NCBI RefSeq assembly: GCF_048128805.1
Contig: NC_136010.1
Coordinates: forward strand, 19,038,980 to 19,102,979
Source: Centroberyx gerrardi
Lineage: Eukaryota > Chordata > Actinopteri > Beryciformes > Berycidae
Length of the DNA: 64,000 bases
Direction of reading: 5' to 3'
A model generated the notes under the pieces. The model was not told where the DNA came from, made no database searches, and saw only the letters and a list, made by a program, of their open reading frames with translations. The translations under genes were made by a program, and so were the position numbers. The first letter of the stretch is position 1. The number at the start of each line of letters is the position of its first letter. Positions 1-13,240 of this stretch are shown piece by piece.

Positions 1-47
1 ATCAATCAGTCAATCAGTTAGTGAATCAATCAATCAATCAATCAAGT
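1..47. repeat. Imperfect (ATCA)n tetranucleotide repeat
   Basis: The window opens in an imperfect run of ATCA units interrupted by GTCA and GTGA variants. It may extend to the left of the window. It has no visible relation to a gene. Confidence 0.85.
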
Positions 48-481
48 CAACTTTGTCCTATCATAGATCCCAGGCCTGAACTGAGCAGGACGACGTGCAG
101 ACGAAGAAGAAGCAGAAGGGCTGACAACAGCGAGACGACAAACTCTCAGCCTTATCAGCAAAACAAAGAATATTCTGTTTCTCTCTGAGAGAATTATGGT
201 TGGAGTGGACAAAAGTAGGCTATAACAAATTTGCCTGTGCCAATGCATTTGTAGGGTATGAGTCATATTTGCACATTTAAATCTCACAGTTGAAAACGGC
301 CTGTATAGCCTCGTTTTTTCTTTCTGTGGAGAGAATAAGGAATAGAAGAGCCAGCACATTTAGGTTTACACGGCACACATAGGAATTATAGCTCAGCAGG
401 TGGTAGCCAAACACAATTCTGGCAAATTGTTTTTCATGCTTCCTCTCCACTGTCAGCTAGGTATCATTAAACCGAAAGCTG

Positions 482-495
482 GTTTCCATGGAAAC
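482..495. promoter_or_regulatory. Perfect palindrome resembling an RFX X-box
   Basis: GTTTCCATGGAAAC is a perfect 14-bp inverted repeat. The RFX X-box consensus is two half sites of the form GTTGCC and GGCAAC with little or no spacer; this site differs by one base in each half. No gene start is visible nearby, so a function is only a possibility. Confidence 0.3.
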
Positions 496-2228
496 AAACT
501 GTAGCGAGGGATAAGAAGGCTCAAGGCGGCCCTCAGAAACCCTTGGCCATCACCATGTCGGCAGCCGTGACACTTGACAACGAGTTTACTCAACTTAATC
601 TGCCTTTAAGTGCAGCTCCTAATTTGTTTCCCTGTTAAACTTTCACATTTTCTTCACCTCAACTTAAGTATTTCAGCTTCATGGGTGAAGGTTCTAATTC
701 AATCCCACCATCACTAAGCGGCAAGGGTGTCGCAGAACAAAAATTAGCCGAGGCCCATGGTATATCAAGTCAACAACACTGCTTATGGCAAGTAGGTCAC
801 CAGACAGGGTTGAGGAGTCAGTCCTGATGGAATCCAGCTGAGAGCAAACAACTTCCTTGTTCAGCAGCCAGTGTGCTGCGGTAACATGTTCTTGTAGAGT
901 AACTTCATATCTGAAATATGAGCACCTTTTAATTCAGGATCATTTCTGATGCAGAAAAAACACATCTGATCTCAATATTGTCCCAAAACAACAACTGCAT
1001 AATCACTTAGACAAGCCTTTTAATATTTCAATATTCATATAAGACCCATTTCAAGAAAGAGACTTTTATATTAAATCACAACACGCTGTGCAACTGATAC
1101 TGAGAACATGAACCTGAGCGAACCCAGGTCCCACGATTAAAATGATTCCCGTTCCCCGCTGCTGCAAAGAATTCAAGTGGAGACACTGTTAATATTACAG
1201 CCAATTGGCCCAGCTGGGGCTCAGAGCATGCTGTCTACAGCCTCAGTGGCAGGCCTGTTGTCATTCCCCACTTCAGGACTTCATGCTCTGCAACCTAAAC
1301 ACAACAGTGATGAAAAGGTCACATATCCTACTGTGGTCCACCCTGAACACAATCAGGGATCAAGTTGGAACATATTTATCATCAGCTCATATATTTAGCA
1401 ATACATTTTCAAATATAGATTTCTTTGATCTTGAATTTGCGCACACTCTACCATAGTTGCAAACCGAGAAAATGAACGTTTGCATGAGTCTCTGTCCCTC
1501 ACTTCCAAAGCCCTTATTTGGGTTAAAAAAAAAAAGTCCATGGAGTGGCCAAAAGCCCTGCTTATAGCCTAAGCACCAATGTAAGCGCCAAGTCCAATGT
1601 AAACCCCTCTGAAGCTCAGGCGCTGGCTGTGGAGAACTGGTAAGCACACTGGCATTCACATTTTGAGTTGAACTGTGGGTAAGACGCTATTGAGTTCAGA
1701 TGGCGGGATGTTCAGGGTGAATGTTCAGCAAAACAAAAGAAGGTGGATGTCTAGATGAATACGCAAGCCTTTTCAGTTTTGTTCTGAATAAAGTTCATTC
1801 TATCATTAACACCTACATAAACACCCATTCTCATATCTGCTCCTCTAGTCATCCATTGAGAATTTGTCAGAATACAAACTGAATACTATCAAAAATGGAC
1901 TGGGAAGAGACACACAAAGCCTTGGGCAATCATGGACAATTTCTATATATATAATGCGCAGACTAATAATAGGAAATACTGGGCGAACAATACCGGACGA
2001 GACCGAGTCCAGACTGCCTACTGTATCTCGGCCTAACGTGGGCTGAATGAGGCCATTGACTGGGTAAATGAGAGTAAAGTGGCTGAATGTTCTCATTTAT
2101 GCTACAGTACAGTGCCATACAGTCTGTGTGAACAGACTCACACACACACTGGTACCAGAGCTATGCTGACTGGCAACACTGTCACTGCTCCATCTATCAC
2201 ATCCACCTTGCAAACACAGAAACACATG

Positions 2229-2260
2229 CACACACGCACGCACACACACACACACACACT
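2229..2260. repeat. (CA)n microsatellite
   Basis: An almost pure CA dinucleotide run with a few CG and TG interruptions at its left end. It is simple sequence and accounts for the open frames crossing it. Confidence 0.9.
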
Positions 2261-4169
2261 GTGAAGAGTCTGAACTTTTGTCTAGTTGTGCTAGTTGTGT
2301 TGATCTTTGTATAGGCTAATGTTGTCAAGAACGGTGGTTGTCCTGATAAATTACCTTACTGTGCCAGTCCGGTGTGTTTTGCAACCTTTTAGCTTTTAAA
2401 CTGGAATAATCGGAACCACACTCGACCATGTGTTAATGGGACACTGTGTTAACAAGCATCAAGTTACAGTGCAAAACTGCACAACACGACTGCAGTAACA
2501 CTTCCACACCTGTTTAGAGCAGGCCACCATCTGAGCTTTTGGTAGCACACAGTGACCCACAAAGTACAAGCCTAAAATATAGGCCTTCAGTTCTAATAAT
2601 GTTCAGAACAAGAATAGGTTGCCCAGTGACTACTAGCTAGCTGCAGCTCACCCAGTGCTTTCCTACTCCATCCTTCTCCTTGGATAGCTTCCCATTGTGA
2701 ATATGAATATGAATGTGAATGTGAATGTCAAAGTAAATATGAAAGGTGGAGTGACTGAATAGGACATGAAGAGCCCTCTGGTTGCCCTACATCTCCTGTT
2801 TGTTTTGCCACTGCCCTAGGAAAGGTACTTGAATGGCCTCCTGTTCTCAAGAGGCCCTGCCTTGCGGTCTAATCATCTTTTGTCATGCAAACTTTAGCTT
2901 TTGTCTAGCAAAAACGCCCACTCCATGTTGTTTCCCTGCTGTCCATAACGGAATATTCAATACAACTCAAACACATAAGCCTTCGAGGCGACACTACAAA
3001 AAACTCTCCAAAAATAGCAGCCTCTTAGATGAAAATTATCAAAGTAGTACTATGTCTAGACATAAACGAAAGCTTTAACCAAAGTAAAGCCTAATTTCTA
3101 AACTAAAATACTGTAAAACACCCTTTCCTCTAAGAGTGTATGGTCTTCTTTACATGCAGAAAGGACATTTTCAGATCAGCTGACCACAGAGAGCCTATAG
3201 TGCTCGCCTGCTCCAGTTCCAAAACAATGGGGGCCTTTCCACTTGGTTGTCATTGAACGGGATCTATTCTACACACACTCTTTTTTTTTCTTTCCATCAG
3301 ACTCTACAACACACACCATCACCGTGCAGGTTGCCTGAAAGTCTTGCCCCTGAGGCGATGTGGAGAGTGTTCAGATCTGTTACTAAGCCATAGGCCCTCG
3401 CTCCGTGTTTATTTCATGATTTCCATTAAGAGTTTATGAGGAGAGAGCCAGTGTGAGCTGAGGAACGGGCCACGGAGGAGGCTATACAGAAACAACAAAC
3501 ACAGCTATAAGTTTAATATAGCATATGACTCAACTGGCTACCCACCATGCAGTACAGGACATTTGAGACCAGTGAGCTATATAAACACAGTCTCACAAAT
3601 ACCCAGTGTAGCGATACCTAGGGACTTGTCGAAAAAAGGATATGAAAGCTCAGTGTTTCAACATCGCAGCGCACAGCACGATTGCCTTAGGAGTGTTTTT
3701 GTTGACAAACAAAGCAACATAGCATGTACAAGAATAGACCGGTAAATCGAGATAGATTACATTAGCAATGTCTGGAATAACCTCAAAATAGAGCACTATA
3801 ACAACTCCTATTAAGTGGCAGTTCCATTAACATTTAGTGCCGACATTATAGAGAGTGCTGGGTCAAGGAAATACCAATCTGAAGAGACCAGAGGGGCTTC
3901 ATTCCTTTCAGTGAATGCCAATGGGATGCAGGGGGCAGAGTGTATTACAGATCACCTGCTGATGTGAGCAATCAGACTGACCTATCGAAATGCCAAGTGC
4001 AATGTACAAGGCCACTTCTAGATAGACGCCAAGGAGAAAAATGCAAGTTGCAGTTGTTTGCTTTAAATAGAAAACTGATCCACTACCTCCAGAGTTTTCA
4101 ACTGTGTGCTCCGGTAGCTATTAGCTAATGGTGTAATTTCAGAATTTCTTGAATGTAGCCTCTCACATG

Positions 4170-4260
4170 CATACACACACACAGACACAGATGGATACAC
4201 ACTCAGGTACACACACACATACACACGCATACACACACATGCACAAATACACATGCACAT
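4170..4260. repeat. Interrupted (CA)n block
   Basis: CA-rich simple sequence interrupted by ATG, GAC and GGTA steps over about 90 bases. It is one of a cluster of CA/TG blocks between 4.1 and 5.5 kb. Confidence 0.85.
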
Positions 4261-4580
4261 GCCACTTGTCCTTGAGTGAAGGTAAAGCAGCGGAGCACCT
4301 GTTCACCTGTTGACTAATGGAAACTCTTTGCTGACTGTATGTTTACTGCGGAGTATCCAGTCCCAGTGGAGCTGGGCCACATAAATACACTGGGGAGGTG
4401 AGTAAGCCCACTGACTATAACCTGCTCTGACAATAAAGAAATGGGAGATACAGCACTTAACAGTACAGCATAGCACTGGCTCTATTTCTATTCCAATTAC
4501 AGTATAAATCAATTCTAAACATCGCAAGCGACCATGACAGGTAGTTAATCACATATGCACATGCAAGAACCCTCCCCCTT

Positions 4581-4581
<1 letters not shown>

Positions 4582-4611
<30 letters not shown>
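4582..4611. repeat. Perfect (CA)15 microsatellite
   Basis: Fifteen uninterrupted CA units followed by TGCATGCA. It is the purest dinucleotide run in this part of the window and a likely length-polymorphic marker. Confidence 0.95.
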
Positions 4612-4613
<2 letters not shown>

Positions 4614-4725
4614 CATGCACTCACACAAACACACACGAATACGCACTATGAGGTGACATCTTGAAAAAAGACCAACATCAATCAAATCACGTTTGATAGG
4701 TTGAGTAAACTGTCATGATGGAGAT

Positions 4726-4782
4726 TTCTGTGTGTGTATGTGTGTGTGCGTGCGCGTGTGTGTTTGTGTGCGTGAGTGTGAT
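4726..4782. repeat. (TG)n microsatellite
   Basis: TG-rich simple sequence with GCG interruptions. It lies about 115 bases from the CA run at 4,582-4,611 in complementary sense, so the pair could fold back on itself. Confidence 0.85.
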
Positions 4783-5117
4783 TAACTGCGGTGAGCTGCG
4801 GTGTATAATTCAATCCAAGTCCATCATGCCTTCAGCTCTGATGGGGCCTCAGCAACACTTTCCTGTAGATATTCTGCACTAACTTTGCTCTCTCAGCAGT
4901 AATATTATTTTGTGTCTCACTTTCTACATCAGATTGCTCACCATTACTGTTCCCGAATTTGACTCTTAATGATTCAGCATGCCAATAAATAAAGCAGCCA
5001 CAGCAGTGCTGCCATAACAAAATGGAATGGAAAGCTACAAGCACAGACACACAACTAAGATATTCATCCGAAGCTGTTATGATGAAGATTGCACTGGAAC
5101 TGATATCCCAGCGCAAC

Positions 5118-5232
5118 TGGCAGAAACATGCAGACACAGATACAGACACAGACTATACACAGTCAGACAGACAGGGAGACAGAAACAGATACACACACAC
5201 ACACACACACACAGACACACACACACACTCGC
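5118..5232. repeat. Compound GACA/CA simple repeat
   Basis: A GACA/GATACA-type tract passes into a long CA run and ends in CACTCGCA. It is simple sequence only. Confidence 0.85.
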
Positions 5233-5423
5233 ACAAATGTGGACTGTGTGTGGTGCAGAGGTTCAATAGTTGGGTAAATCAGAATGTTATTCCCTCTTAC
5301 CCTCCGTAGGCTCCAAAAGTGAAACTCCTCTTTCTCTGCGGCATGCCGGCTAATGGAGAGCAGTGAGTCAGTCAACTCAGTGCTGAATGGAGCCAGCACT
5401 TGTGTCACTTACGCTGAGTGAGC

Positions 5424-5476
5424 ACGTGTGTGTATGTGTGTGTGTGTGTGTGTCTGTGTGTGTTTGTGTGTGCTTC
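5424..5476. repeat. (TG)n microsatellite
   Basis: A TG run with single CTG and TTTG interruptions, about 190 bases downstream of the CA run of the opposite sense that ends near 5,232. Confidence 0.85.
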
Positions 5477-5559
5477 GCCTGTCCTCTGAGTTCCACTCCC
5501 CCAGCCTCGGCTCCCATGCCCTCCCTCTTCCTTGCTTGCACGCCTCCTTTACAAACAGG

Positions 5560-5632
5560 GGGAGGAACGACAAGAGGAGGAGGGAGGAGGGAGGGGGGAG
5601 GAAGGAGGGGGAGGAGGTGGGGTGGGGGGTGC
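5560..5632. repeat. Purine-rich GGAGG tract
   Basis: About 70 bases are almost entirely G and A on the plus strand, with many GGAGG, GGGAGG and GGGGG clusters. Such tracts can form G-quadruplex or triplex structures. No gene feature is attached to it. Confidence 0.8.
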
Positions 5633-8600
5633 TGACCATACCAGTCTCCCGGGGAACCAGGGGTGTAGTGGCAGCCCTTTTCACATACAGGCTACATCCT
5701 CTCTCTCCGACACGCAGACCGCAGAAAAAACACCGGCAGGCTTTTTTTAAGTCTCACATTCACTCTTTAGCCATAAAGCTTGTGAGCACAGCAATGACAG
5801 CAACACTGATAGGAGTCTAAAGCCATATTATCAGCCACTGGATCATGTTTAAAAAATGGGCGAAACTACACTGGCAAGGTTAGGAAACATAAATGAGGTA
5901 TTGGTATTGTCACAGTTTGCTGAGAACGAGTCTTGCAACACTAGTTCTCCCTCTTTCCGTAATGTTTCACTTGAAGACAGCTGGTCAAACAAGCTGTAGA
6001 CATCGGACAAACAGTTCATCATTCTTCACAAACATCTGAACCGCAGAACCATGCTCTAGGTTATTAAGCAGCTGCGTCTGTATGCTCCTTTTCAGCAGCA
6101 GGCATGAGGTGATGACCTATTAACACATTTCCAATCTAACCATCCAACTCGTTTTGTTGTAAGCCCATCACCTACACACACAAAAGGAGGGTTGATTGAG
6201 CACAGTGTTACCTGTATTGCTCAGGTAAATGGCTGCATTGATTGGATCAGGCAAATGTCTGGACATATAGAGGCCCTCCTCTGGCAGGCTGCTCCACTTG
6301 TTGAGTCCTATAAAGCCTGGTATACAAGCTAATTGGCAACTATGCATTAATGCTGCCATATGTTATTGAATAAAGAAGGATTGCAGTCTAGATTCTAGAG
6401 CAACAGCCAACTATCTGGCAGACACTCACTTCCAAAACATTTGCACTATGTTGGGTGCAACAGACTGCTATTTTCATGGCAGGACAGGGGCAGCTGTATT
6501 GGTTGGGGAAAACCAAACTTGTAGTTGACAGCAACACATTCTACCATGAATCAGAAATAAACAAAACGTCACCAATCCAGAGCCGCAGTGTCCCCAAGGG
6601 CCAATGATGTCTGCATCAAGTTAGCTGCAAAGCACTCATAGTAATTGAGCAGACAAGCGCTCAATTAATCAATGGGCCTGCCAAACAAGCATAATCATGT
6701 TGATAGACAGTTACATCATCTCTCCACAATTACATCACCTCCTTCCTCTAAAACGGCAATTTTCTAAAAACATTCCACCACAGCGTCACGGCCCTTGGCT
6801 GACTTTGTCTTGTCATAGTAATGGACCTCACTTTGTCTCTTGGCACATTAACTCTGTGGTAATGTCCCTGGATTAATTGGCTGACTGATAGTCAAAGGCC
6901 TTCAGTGACTATTTGAATTGTTGATTTGATGAACAATCTAGAAAACTGTTTTCAACATTATTGTCCTCTAGTATTTGAATTCCATTAAATGACCACTTTA
7001 GACCTGTTTTGGAATTCAAGTGTGTGAATATTGTTGTAATACCAATATCTCATCCAAAATGAAAAAATCCTAAGAAATGACTTCAATATAATCAACCAAT
7101 ATTATTAACTCAACTACATACAATCAACTAAAATAGTCAACTGAGAACCTGATTATTGACTAAACAACTACTTGGCTAATCCCAACAAAACAGCCAACTA
7201 GATTCAGCTCTTTGGCACAGTCACTGCCCAACTTTATTAAAGTGCCACTGTATTGATTCGGCTTGTCAATCTTGGTGTTACCTTTAGTCCCGACTGTTTT
7301 CCTGACAATTCAATTAACGTAAGCGGCTGTGGCGTGTGTGAGGCATTTGAATGGGCGCAGCACAGACAGAAGCCTTTAATCACATCACTTGAGGAATGGG
7401 GCCCGGTCCCAAAGGACCTCTGGCTCCTCTTTTGTCTTTAGGAAGAGAAAAACGGACGGGCAGGAAGACTCTCGCAAGGACAAAGGGAGCGGAGATCCCT
7501 CTGTGATAGCCACTTCATCAGACTCACAGCAACTACTGATACTGCCACACTGCTAAGAAAACACTCACCCAGAGGGAAAACACAACACACCACACTCACA
7601 ATAGACGGGACACTTTCCAGAATAGCCCTTCTGTGACTCGCCAGGCAAAACTTAGATTGTCAATCCCCTCCGTTTTATGTATGGTTGAACAACAACAATA
7701 ATCAGAATCATCACAATCATAACAGTCAAAATCATAATCCCGATTATGATCATAATAATGAAAAAAAAAAAGGATTAATCATAATAAACAAACAAACACT
7801 GATGGATGGTTTTGTAGCTACAGGTGTAAACGGAGCAGCATGTCTCCTCCCACTAGCAATCTGTTAAATGTGTAAATCTGGTCCCATGCATTCAACAATC
7901 CAGTCTGGGCTGTGGAAACGCAGTAGGGGCACGGGCAGACGGAGAGGAAGAGAGGAAAACTTAGGTGGAGGCAGAGCTGGAGTGCGGCGGCCACAGACCG
8001 AGGCATGAGGGAGGTGAGGAGCAGACGGAGCAGAAGCAAAGATCATTCATTCTCAGCTCGGTGCCTGTCTAGAGAGGAGCAGACGCTGATGAAACAGGCA
8101 GCTTGTGTGAAGGCCTTTGTTAAGGAGGTGCATCACCATTCATCATTTCAGTTCTTTTTAAAAGAAATCTAATTTTCCCTGTGTGGAGGCTTAATGTGTT
8201 TGAGGCTAGAAAAACATCATAAATCAACCGGTTGAGAAACAAAGTTAGGTTTAGGGCAAAGTCGGTGGAGGCCCGCTCGATCAACACATCCTTTCATCAA
8301 GCAGACAAGAGTGAAACAATTCAGCTTTACGAGCTATTTTTTACACACATTGATATTTGATTCTCTCTGTAACAGAGGTGTCTCTTGGTTTATTCCATAT
8401 AAGCTACTTTGGACTGAAGGCTGTGTGACTTTCCTCCCCGGTGTGAAATGGTAAAGTGGGACTTGAGCTAGTGAGCAGCCCCTTAAAGGAAGTTAATTAT
8501 TTAAAAATATTTATACTGTATCGTAATGAACACACGGCCTATGGGTGCTGTATACATTCTAAATATTTTCCAGACACTCGATTGAACAAGGAGTACACAT

Positions 8601-8640
8601 ACGCTCGGATATTTGGAGAGTGCGAGTTTGCGGAGGAGGT

Positions 8641-8664
8641 GGGGGGGGGGGGGGGGGGGGGGGG
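8641..8664 (+). repeat. Uninterrupted G24 homopolymer
   Basis: Twenty-four consecutive G residues, preceded by GGAGGAGGT. Long G homopolymers are much rarer than A or T runs in vertebrate genomes, and are difficult to sequence, so the exact length should be treated cautiously. Confidence 0.9.
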
Positions 8665-10347
8665 TACCATACAAATATTTGAAGGGAGTGAATATTCAAA
8701 GGGCAATTGTGCTTTGAAGCGTGAGGAAATAAGCCGAGCCTTATCTCTGAGAGCATTTCATTACACTTTCATATTTCAGTGGCTGTAGACTGAGGGGGTG
8801 AGAGTGCGTGACTGAGGCCATAGAGCAGATTTAACATGGCAGACGTCATCATTTAAAGCTATAGCCAATCATTCATTTTGGATGGTTCAAATCACACGTT
8901 GACTGGAGGGAAATCTACTATATTGGCCTTAGTGATTCAGTACATCTTGACTGAAAGTTTGTTGAGAAAATATGTGGGTTGCACATCTTCTGCTGGAATT
9001 GCAGACACTCTTGGCTGGTAGATTCCCCCAGCAGACATCTGAAAACAACACAGATGAAAAGAAGTCATGTTGAGGGTTGTTGACTGTCTGACTGGGAGGT
9101 GTGGAGTGAGTCCACTGAACCGTCCCGCTCCCTGCGTGGTCATGCGCCCCACAGGCCCCTGGGAGCCACTACAAACAGCCTCATACACACACTGTAGCCT
9201 TTCATAGCCTCTCATTAGAGGGCCAGGATATTACAGCGGACACAGCGCAATAAAAGGGGTGTTGTTCAGCCTTGCCCTATGGAACTCGCTGTCTCTCCTT
9301 TATTTCTGCTCTCACTTTCCCACACTCTGTCGTACAGGTTTGATGTATAGGTTTGAATGCATTTTGAATTTTGTTGGACTTGAATGTCAATGTGTATTTG
9401 AGGCCATAGAAATGAATTAGTGCGACTGACATGCTTAAATCAAGACGTGCCAAGAAAGCGATTAGGCATCAAGCAGTTTTTGTTTTCAGCCATCTAACCC
9501 ACCTTTGAATTACGAATGACTCATCTGGAATTTTCTCTGGGCTTATCAATTACCTAATTATGGAGGAACTTCTTCAAAGTATTGGCCCAGTGGTCCATGA
9601 TTCATGCCGGTCTGTCTTCTTGACGTCTTCAGACAATGACTTGCGAGGCAGGATGGGGGTAACAGCTATGGAGACACGTTGCTCATTGATCGTTGTTCCA
9701 GAAAAAGATCTATTTCAGTTCTAATGGATCCTCAGTGCCATGCTATCTCTTCGCTGTGTCCCAGGCAGCTCCATGATGGATGGTTCTCTGTGGCTGAGAA
9801 GGACTCTGTCTTCATGCCAGACGATCAATAGACATCCAGCCATAGCAGAGACAGACTCGGCCCGGCACAACTCAACTTTAAATCCCTTGGCTGGTGGGGA
9901 AATGCCAAAAGCTAAAGGGCAGGTTTTAATCTTTTTGCTTTCAACTTTCAGTGGCAATAGCAAATTTGGTATCTTGCGTTTCCACTGACGGATATTGGAG
10001 TATTGACCTATTCAAAATTACCTGTTTGGGGATTCCAGAGCAGGTTGCACTGAAAAGGTCAATAAGACCGTTTTGAGTATTTTTATAAGTGTTATCAAGA
10101 GCAATTCTGCATGAGTGTGCATCCATTACTCAAATGTGTCCATCTTGTGAGTGATGCAATGGGAGGGCAGAGTAACAGTGCCCTCTTCTGGACCAGTGGG
10201 TGTGTGATGCACCTTCAGTCAGTGGTAAACACTATATAACCCAACAAAAACATGGAGAATCATCCATACTCTCATCAGCTTAAATTTTACTCCAGGTCGA
10301 ATCCTAGTACATACTAAAGTCTTCTAAGTCTTATTGTAATTTTGAAC

Positions 10348-10410
10348 TTATTATTATTATTACTTATTTGTTATTATTATTATTATTATTTGTTGTTGTT
10401 TGTTATTGAA
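10348..10410. repeat. (TTA)n / (TTG)n simple repeat
   Basis: A trinucleotide run of TTA units with one interruption, ending in TTG units. It is simple sequence only. Confidence 0.85.
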
Positions 10411-10573
10411 AATGTACAACGGTGCAAGTCATTTAACTGCTAATCATATATTGGCTAACTAAACCAAGTTAGTTTAAACTTTTTTTGTGTCGAGAAAAAA
10501 GTTATATTCATTAAAATAGTTCTCATCAAAATAGCAGTTTGGGGTGATGAGTGCAGGGATTTTTTGCCAAGTG

Positions 10574-10638
10574 AGAGGAGAGGAGAGGAGAGGAGAGGAG
10601 AGGAGAGGAGAGGAGAGGAGAGGAGAGGAGAGGAGAGG
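10574..10638. repeat. (AGGAG)13 pentanucleotide repeat
   Basis: About thirteen near-perfect copies of the 5-bp unit AGGAG. A short run of the same unit recurs near 63,131-63,150 upstream of the was start codon. Confidence 0.95.
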
Positions 10639-11949
10639 GCAGACATCATGACCATTACAATCTACAGTATAAATCACAACAACATGTCTGTGGTAGCCAT
10701 ATGTGATATGACTGAGCAAGGTGATCACAAACAGGTTATTGGATGGAGAGGAGAAATCATTCCTCAGTGCTGAGCAAGAATCGCAGATGCTCCTCTGGGT
10801 CCTCAGGCAGAAATGCCATAGTCCCTCTTACAAGTTCATATCTATTGACTAGACTGACAGCGTCATCTGCAGCTCAGTGGTGCGGAGAAGAAACAATATG
10901 AAATCATTACAGACGTAGGAACCCATAACAGCACATGGTCAGGTATTATGGATTATTAGACAGGAATGTTCTGTGGCTGTGTTGACTTCATGCTTCATTA
11001 AGAATAACCTTTTCATGAATATTCATACTCTCTCAAGAAGGTAGGCCATTTGTTCCGGATGATGAGCAAGTGTTAAATTACAGTAAGGTGTAGGATTCCC
11101 TACTTGAGCACGCCTTAATCTAAGTGCTACATGTGATTATGGAAATCCTCTCAGGCGCCAACCCATGAATAAGAGAGCTGGTGCCATCTAGCAGTTTGAT
11201 GTCTGATGACTGTTGAAATCTAATACTTCTCATTCCAGAAAAACAGGAAAGAGATGGAACCTATCATTTCTAATCCTATTTCAGCATCTATGAATAGCAC
11301 AGTTTGTACAACTGCACTATCAGCCATGTGTCCATTTGTAATGATTTCCCAGTTAAATTGTGTATGTTTTGTGTATTTGCTTTCCTTTGTAATGAGGGAG
11401 CAGAAACGAGGATGAAACAAAGCCAGCCAGGATGTAACAATATAGCGGGTATCGTACGGCTAAAATTAGACCTTCTACTGCAGCAATACTACAATACTCT
11501 CTTTTGAAATGCCCTGCAAGTCAACTTTTATGAGATTTGTCCACTAAATATTTTGAGGTGTCAGAGAATTCGGGCCACATGGACATACATCCCACTAAAC
11601 AGCCCCTAATAACAGAGAGACAAACACTCTCACACACCTTCCTGTCTCTCTTCCTTTCTTTCTTTCTGTTGGAGCTATAGCTTCAAATGGATATGACTCA
11701 TTTGCATAACACTAATGTAGGTCTATCTACTATGTAGCTACAGCACCTTAAGTGGAACTTGCAGGTGCTGATCCTTCTCCAGGATCAGCATTTCTTCAGT
11801 CATTTCCATCAACTGGCAAGATGATAAGATGAGGAGGATAGATCATAAAATATTTTTTTTCAAAGAGAAATAAATAAAAGCCTAAACCATAGAACCATGG
11901 GCCCAAGGGACTAGAGCTATGACAAGACACTTATCTAAATGTTAATAAG

Positions 11950-12320
11950 TAGGGATGCACCGATACCGATAGTGGTATCGGTATCGGTGCCGATACCAGG
12001 CTAAAATGGAATATCGGTATCAGAGATTTTACCCAAGACTAAAATCTGATACCGAAAGCCATGAGTAACATGTAAGAAATAAAAGCAAACTGTCTTGATT
12101 TTATGCATTTGTGGCATATAGAAGCCTGTATTTCTCAAACAGTGGGAAAAACAAGGATTTTACCTAAATAATTTTGTCCATTGGCCCCAAACTAAGGAAG
12201 TAAGCCTGCACTGTTCAGTAAAAGTAATGGATCGGATCGGTACTCAGTATCGGCCGATACTTAAACTTTCATACTCGTAATCGGTATCGGCATTGAAAAA
12301 GTGGCATCGGTGCATCCCTA
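11950..12320. mobile_element. Non-autonomous hAT element (MITE) with intact ends and target duplication
   Basis: The element begins TAGGGATGCACCGAT and ends with the inverse ATCGGTGCATCCCTA. It is flanked by an identical 8-bp direct repeat, TTAATAAG, at 11,942-11,949 and 12,321-12,328. The 371-bp body holds many copies of GGTATCGG / CCGATACC near both ends and no open frame of note. Eight-bp target duplications and CAG/TAG-type short inverted repeats are the mark of the hAT superfamily, so this is a transposase-less derivative moved in trans. The perfect duplication suggests a fairly recent insertion. It shares its ends with the larger element at 43,878-45,201. Confidence 0.93.
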
Positions 12321-13240
12321 TTAATAAGGCCATGACATCAAAGAGTGTAGATGTAAGGTATAAGGATGAGTAAACATATCCAAATATAACTCAGGTATTA
12401 GGCCTGCACACACTGGTAGGTATTGAAACTACTGAGTGGGCAACAGTACAAAGGCAACTTGTGATGAAAATACAGAATACATATAACAGGCTCACCAATA
12501 CAGTGGCTGAGAGTGGGTGACTCATTCAAAGCCCATCAAAGAGACAGTACACTCTAGCTCTAATAAGCTGCTTGCTGTGGTCCAGTTGACATCCTCCACC
12601 AAGGAGAGAAAGCACACAAATGCGGCCTGGAGATGAATAATTCAACAGGGAGGAAACTGATGCACCCAATTTCTAAAAAAAAAGGCCTTAAGTATGAGGC
12701 TCTAAATATTGTTTGTTTTGCTGTGCCTACGACATTTACAAAGATACCGGAAAAGCTCTGTAATTAAGATATCACCGCTAGGACTACAAAAACACAATAC
12801 AGTCACGTTAATGAAGTAGAAGGAGGTGGCGGGTTTAAGATGAAGAAAAAAAATGCTCATACGCATAATCAAGCTGCTCATAAAATGTCGCTATTGTCCG
12901 GTCACCATGGGAGCAGGAGAGAGTAAATTGCACCCTTACCGCCCCGAAGAGTGTTTCTTTATAGACTTGCAGCATTGACACAGTGCAGCAGGGGCTTCCT
13001 ACATGTATGATGATGAAAGAGCTGAGTATCTCGGGAGCAGCCAGTGGCCTCACATAAACTTGCATATAAATAATCCATGTGAAATCTGCCAAAGCTTATG
13101 TGGAAACTGACTGGATGAAGTTCAGAGGCTTTCCTCAGCTTCTTTGATGTACTGTATCAAGGCTCATGATTGGAGAAGTGGTGATGTATAGTCACTTAAC
13201 CTAATTCCTGCCTTTTTATACTTTTGTACTTTTTATACTA
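12321..13240. other. Non-coding stretch, nothing recognised
   Basis: No exon, RNA gene or complete repeat is recognised here. Frames are short and closed by stops. Confidence 0.6.

Larger units (their letters stand above)
48..11949. other. Non-coding stretch, intergenic or distal intron
   Basis: I see no exon here with a recognisable protein family. The open frames are short, overlap on both strands and largely cross CA, TG or purine-rich simple sequence. The stretch holds several microsatellite blocks listed separately, a hexamer-like GAATGT cluster at about 2,700-2,745, a CAT/AAT-rich block at about 7,685-7,770, a G24 tract, a TTA run and an AGGAG array. It could be an intergenic desert or a large intron of a gene lying outside the window; the sequence alone does not decide. 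Confidence 0.6.
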
